From: Gammaproteobacteria bacterium
GTDB taxonomy: Bacteria; Gemmatimonadota; Gemmatimonadetes; Longimicrobiales; Gaopeijiaceae
Direction: 5' to 3'
DNA: 64,000 nucleotides
NCBI GenBank assembly: GCA_028819075.1
Contig: JAPPMM010000043.1
Coordinates: 267,994 to 331,993, forward strand
The notes below the pieces were generated by a model. It did not search any database. It was not told the origin of the DNA and saw nothing but the letters and a program-made list of their open reading frames with translations. The translations under genes and the position numbers were made by a program. Positions 61,201 to 64,000 of this stretch are shown here, piece by piece (the stretch's first letter is position 1; each line of letters starts with the position of its first letter).

Positions 61201-61306
61201 ACCCACCCCAACCCACCGGCAGCGCTACGCGGCATTTGAGAGCTCGCTGGCCGACGCGGTGGAAGAGTTGTCAGAGGAGGAGGCGCGGACCGGAGCTGCA
61301 GGTTAG
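58268..61306 (+). CDS. Secreted Asp-box propeller lipoprotein (VPS10/BNR-like), paralogue 3
   Basis: A 1012-residue protein (GGAGG before ATG 58268), third member of the local family and the only one with a lipobox (LAGLAC, Cys23). Mature sequence opens LLEGLRFRSIGPAVTGGRIHDIEG, then GTGEQNNRQSSSWGNGVYRSTDAGSTW, repeated Asp boxes, GGLQDNHSWMVPSATRHW, and the FQFRKDDMYRGNHEF region, with the C-terminal NGNGVRPGSLYPPTPTHR motif shared by all three. The following SusC-type receptor starts 64 bases later, so the pair is probably cotranscribed. I infer a surface-attached binding or processing protein serving that receptor. Confidence 0.85.
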   Translation: MRLTVVRPVVVSSIILLLAGLACGGEPDAAVPGTVAPATLTPELLEGLRFRSIGPAVTGGRIHDIEGVPGDPSTLYVASASGGLWKTVNKGTTWTPVFDDQPVSTFGDVAIAPSNPDVVWAGTGEQNNRQSSSWGNGVYRSTDAGSTWSHLGLENTRHIGEIEVHPENPDIAYVAALGNLWAASAERGVFKTTDGGRTWEQVLFIDTVTGVVDLVMDPANPNTLFAAAYQRQRRVWGFNGGGPGSEIHKTTDGGRTWRLLTNGLPAGDKGRIGLAISRSNPRVLNAIIQADSAGQGVYRSEDGGETWTRVHSRNERPMYYSKIFIDPENDQRVYTLARYSWRSEDGGHTWTQIGRPPTYDVGVKPDQHALWIDPTDTRHLYVGTDGGLFESWDRGELYMKIDNLPIAQYYAVGVDMRDPYYIYGGLQDNHSWMVPSATRHWSGILRDDWAQIEFGDGMYHQPDPTNHRFIYSNANGGRLTRVDAETGDILALKPHPPAGEEEYRFDWVTPTLLSRHDPDVIYLGGNRLFVSRDRGISWERTEDLSRQVDRDTLRIMDVRGEDITLARNDGTGSFGEIVAIAESPLDRDVLWAGTDDGNLQVSRDGGATWTEVGRNVEGVPDGTYVSRVVASVTGAGVAYATFDAHREGDFAPYVFRTGDFGGTWEPLMEGLPSGSVNVIREHPGNPNLLFLGTEHALFASGDAGANWVSFGSNLPTTLYDDLVIHPRDDDLVVATHGRGIWILDDLTPLVQWSAAVADADAHLFTIQPATIFQFRKDDMYRGNHEFVGENPPFGAVISYYLGDTAPAVRVTVANGQGETVRTLEGPASPGIHRVVWDLRHEPPPYDAALGLVEVGDPPLPGPPGVLPHPVTPRGPFVAPGTYRVTLEAGDAPITGDVVVRPDPLMPMIAQGDHEERERFLVELLALQGRAFDALGRAEALDELADGSGRDRLETLLRDIYGLAAEFNGNGVRPGSLYPPTPTHRQRYAAFESSLADAVEELSEEEARTGAAG

Positions 61307-61370
61307 CCGGCCCGTGACGGGGCCGTGACCGGTTCATGGCGCCCGGAAGGACCCACGAAAGGAGGGACTC

Positions 61371-64000
61371 ATGAGTTGGACAGACGTTTATCGCAGAGTA
61401 TTCTCTGCGCAGGCCTTGAGAACGTTGCTCAAGGTGTGCGCCGCGGTACTGGTCCTTCTGGCGGTGCCCGCGCACGGCGCCGCTCAAACCGGGACCGTGA
61501 CGGGGCAGGTGACCGATGCCACCACCGGACGGGGCCTGGTCGGGGCCCAGGTCTTCCTGGTGGGCACCCAGATCGGAAGCCTTGCCGGTGGCGAGGGCCG
61601 CTACCTGATCCTCGGAGTGCCCGCCGGCACCCACCAGGTTCAGGTGATGTTGCTCGGCTACCCGACCGAGACCCAGGAGGTCACCGTCCAGGTCGACCAG
61701 GCCGCGGTGGCCGATTTCGCCCTGACGCCGCGGGCCATCGATCTCGACGAGATCGTCGTGACCGGGACGGCCGGTGCCGTCGGCCGCCGGGAGGTCGGCA
61801 ACAGCATCTCGGCCATCAACGCCGAGGATGTCCGGGGGCGCGCCATCAAGACGATGGACGACGTCCTGGCGGCCAGTGCCACCGGCCTGGACATCCTCTA
61901 TACCGGAGGAGATGCCGGCTCCGGGGCCACCATCCGCATCCGCGGGGTGAACTCCATAACCCAGGAGAACGAACCCCTCATCTACGTGGACGGCATCCGC
62001 GTCTACAGCGGGCACTACATACCCCCGAAGTCGGGACCCCTGCCAGGCCTCACGACCGCGAGCACCCCCGGTCAGAGAAGCTCGCCCCTGAACGACATCA
62101 ACCCGGAGGACGTCGCCCGGGTCGAGGTGATCAAGGGGGCCGCTGCGACCACGCTCTACGGCACGGAGGCTGCGGGAGGCGTCATCCAGATCTTCACCAA
62201 GTCCGGGACGGGTCTCCAGCAGGGCGTTACGGTCTGGGATGCGAAGATCACGCAGGGCGTCTCCCACCTGCCGGCCCAATGGGGGCCGCATGGACGGCCC
62301 TCGGAGGCATGGTTCAACACCTACGGCCCCGAGTCCGAGGGCATCTTCCTCGACCAGTGGCTGGACTACGGCTACTTCCAGGAGTACAACCTGTCGGCCC
62401 GGGGGCGGCGCGACGAGCTGACCTATTTCCTGTCGGGCCGCTGGCTCGGTGACGAGGGCGTTTTCCCCTCTGACCAGCAGTCCAGGGAGTGGACGGTGCG
62501 GGCGAACACTTCCTTCGCCCCCAGCTCCGCCATCACCATCGGCTTCAACAACCACCTCAGCCGGCGGCGGGTCGACTGGATCGCCAACGGGGGCGAGGCG
62601 GAGGGCTTCATGCTGAACGTCCTGCGGGGCAGCAGGGACTACACCGAGGACCAGGACGAACTGGTCCTCGAACTCGACTTCGACGACCACCAGACTCACT
62701 GGATTTCCGGCATCGACTTCGGCTATCAGCCGACGACGGCCCTGGAGATGAGAGCGGCCCTGGGCTTCGACTACGTCGAACAGGAGCACATCGCGGACAC
62801 GCCATTCGGCTCCTGGTTCGTCCCGAGGGGCGAGCGGGGGCTCGCCGGCTTCCGAACCGAGACGAAGACCATCGACTTCCGTACCACGTACCGCGCCGAT
62901 GTGGGCGGGATTGCGACGAACACGTCGGCCGGATTCGCGGTCTTCGACAACCTCGTCAGGCATACGCACGGCCTCTCGACGACGTTTGCCGGTCCGCAGG
63001 AGCCCACCCTCACCTCCGGAGCGGTTCGGCAGGTGGTCGAAAACCGGCTCCGGGAGGTCAACGCGGGCTTCTTCGTCCAGGAAGTGCTCGGCTTTGCGGA
63101 CAGGGTTTATCTGACCGGGGGTCTGCGCGTGGACGGCAACAGTGCATTCGGCAGCGACTTCGGCCTCCAGACATATCCCAAGCTCTCGGGCTCCTATGTC
63201 ATCTCCGATGAAGCCTTCTGGCCCGCGGCGCTTGAGGTGACGAAGCTCCGGGTGGCCTTCGGAGAGTCCGGCAAGGCGCCCGGCTTCTTCGACGCCGAGA
63301 GGGTGTGGTCGCCGATCCAGACCAAGACCGGCCAGCCCGGCGTGAGCCCGCAGAACCTGGGGAATGCCGCCCTGGGACCGGAGCGCACCCGCGAGATCGA
63401 GGCCGGCTTCGAGATGAGCGCGTGGGACGGACGCGTGGGCCTGGACTTCAGCTACTACTACCAGCGGACTCTGGACGCCCTGGTGCCCGTTGCGCTGGAT
63501 CCGACCCTGGGTTTCCAGGGGTCACAGCTCCTGAACATCGGCACGATCGACAACAAGGGGATCGAAGTGGGGCTCGATACCGAGCCCGTGCGCACCCGCA
63601 ATCTCTCGTGGCAGCTGGGTCTGGGCCTCGCCACGAACAAGTCCGAGGTCATCGATCTGGGCGATGACGACGCGGTTCAGATCGGGGGCCGGATCTGGGC
63701 CCGCGAGGGCTACCCGCTGGCATCCTACTTCGACTTCCAGGTGACCAACCCGGACGAGATCGCCGAGCCCGTATACGCCGAGGATCCGGATCCGCGCTTC
63801 GGCCGCAGAGTCTTCATCGGGCCGGTGTTCCCGGAACTCAACTGGACCGTCTCCAGCGCGGTCCGGATCGGAAACAACCTCCAGATCTCCGCCCGAGGCG
63901 AGTTCAAGGGTGGGCAGGTCATGTTCAGGCGCATCGCCGGAGGGTCAAATCCCGGCAGGAAATCGGCTAACTACTTACAGGGCTGCACGATCTGCGTTTC
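61371..64000 (+). CDS. SusC/RagA-type TonB-dependent receptor (cut by window edge)
   Basis: The first 876 codons of a TonB-linked outer-membrane receptor that runs past 64000. AAAGGAGG precedes ATG 61371. After a long signal (cleavage near HGAAQ) comes a carboxypeptidase-regulatory-like domain (TVTGQVTDATTGRGLVGAQVFLVGT, residues about 44-125). The plug follows with LDEIVVTGTAG, SATGLDILYTGGDAGSGATIRIRGVNS and PLIYVDGIRV, then a barrel with repeated aromatic-rich strands. The GATIRIRGVNSI block is the SusC/RagA signature. No SusD partner is seen before the edge; it could lie just beyond. It would import a ligand too large for porins, using TonB energy. Confidence 0.9.
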   Translation, partial: MSWTDVYRRVFSAQALRTLLKVCAAVLVLLAVPAHGAAQTGTVTGQVTDATTGRGLVGAQVFLVGTQIGSLAGGEGRYLILGVPAGTHQVQVMLLGYPTETQEVTVQVDQAAVADFALTPRAIDLDEIVVTGTAGAVGRREVGNSISAINAEDVRGRAIKTMDDVLAASATGLDILYTGGDAGSGATIRIRGVNSITQENEPLIYVDGIRVYSGHYIPPKSGPLPGLTTASTPGQRSSPLNDINPEDVARVEVIKGAAATTLYGTEAAGGVIQIFTKSGTGLQQGVTVWDAKITQGVSHLPAQWGPHGRPSEAWFNTYGPESEGIFLDQWLDYGYFQEYNLSARGRRDELTYFLSGRWLGDEGVFPSDQQSREWTVRANTSFAPSSAITIGFNNHLSRRRVDWIANGGEAEGFMLNVLRGSRDYTEDQDELVLELDFDDHQTHWISGIDFGYQPTTALEMRAALGFDYVEQEHIADTPFGSWFVPRGERGLAGFRTETKTIDFRTTYRADVGGIATNTSAGFAVFDNLVRHTHGLSTTFAGPQEPTLTSGAVRQVVENRLREVNAGFFVQEVLGFADRVYLTGGLRVDGNSAFGSDFGLQTYPKLSGSYVISDEAFWPAALEVTKLRVAFGESGKAPGFFDAERVWSPIQTKTGQPGVSPQNLGNAALGPERTREIEAGFEMSAWDGRVGLDFSYYYQRTLDALVPVALDPTLGFQGSQLLNIGTIDNKGIEVGLDTEPVRTRNLSWQLGLGLATNKSEVIDLGDDDAVQIGGRIWAREGYPLASYFDFQVTNPDEIAEPVYAEDPDPRFGRRVFIGPVFPELNWTVSSAVRIGNNLQISARGEFKGGQVMFRRIAGGSNPGRKSANYLQGCTICV

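Noticed and set aside
58049..61216. A 1055-residue open frame on the minus strand opposite the third Asp-box gene
   Set aside because: It is a shadow of codon bias in G+C-rich DNA. Its composition (Gly, Val, Asp, His, Arg without hydrophobic periodicity) fits no protein fold, while the plus strand encodes an excellent family match.
1..64000. tRNA, rRNA, CRISPR, transposon or phage genes
   Set aside because: Read for cloverleaf arms, spaced direct repeats, transposase and integrase motifs; none was found by eye. A covariance-model search could still reveal small RNAs.

Overview
The window is G+C-rich, gene-dense bacterial chromosome with no rRNA, tRNA, CRISPR array, insertion sequence or phage gene that I could see. 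Many lipoprotein and outer-membrane genes, DUF5916 barrels, three large Asp-box (VPS10/BNR-like) secreted propellers, a SusC-type TonB receptor, an ImuA-ImuB-DnaE2 cassette and heme A/CtaM genes point to an aerobic, diderm heterotroph. The gene mix is most like Gemmatimonadota, but this is judged from style and not from a marker gene. Genes are packed with ATGA/GTGA stop-start overlaps, so most belong to translationally coupled operons.

Layout. 1-3.1 kb (minus): mutagenic repair cassette imuA-imuB-dnaE2, with dnaE2 cut by the left edge. 3.2-7.9 kb (plus): a lone lipoprotein, then a five-gene overlapping operon: propeller lipoprotein, PadR regulator, two membrane proteins that both carry a MotA/ExbB-like core (one with a HAAS-like N-terminus), and a SUMF1-fold lipoprotein without the formylglycine cysteines. 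A palindrome overlaps its likely promoter. 8-12.5 kb (minus): a DUF5916 gene broken by one in-frame TAG, a Tyr/Gly-rich secreted protein and a small outer-membrane barrel. 12.6-19.4 kb (plus): an amide/peptide catabolism operon: NHL amidating-lyase-like lipoprotein, D-aminoacylase, intact DUF5916 paralogue, AtzG-like small protein and Tat-exported amidase. 19.6-26.6 kb (minus): a 1445-residue lipoprotein with Ig-like domains, about 20 plant-type LRRs and a metzincin-like protease, then an Omp85 protein followed by an AhpD-like gene in which TGA sits at the second redox cysteine with a hairpin behind it: a strong selenoprotein candidate.

26.8-34.6 kb (plus): housekeeping genes (pckA, EVE protein, HD phosphohydrolase, RpoD-like sigma factor with a repetitive basic tail, rsgA, flavin reductase, two hypotheticals). 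34.6-38.2 kb: hydantoinase/oxoprolinase divergent from trpE. 38.3-43.2 kb (minus): M20 dipeptidase, GlsB-like protein, PspA-like coiled coil and ECF sigma factor (an envelope-stress group), an orphan E1-alpha dehydrogenase and a CoA-binding protein. 43.5-50.2 kb: a kinase-like ATPase, an APC permease fused to PTS-IIA-like and TrkA-C domains, CtaM-like and CtaA genes for heme A/oxidase maturation, an acyl-CoA dehydrogenase and a small membrane protein. 50.3-64 kb: three Asp-box propeller paralogues (two minus, one plus and divergent), a DnaQ-type exonuclease, a small lipoprotein and a SusC-type receptor running off the right edge.

The best candidates for new biology are the CxxU AhpD protein (24.1-24.7 kb), the PadR/HAAS/paired ExbB-like operon (4.0-7.9 kb) and the LRR-metzincin lipoprotein (19.6-23.9 kb).
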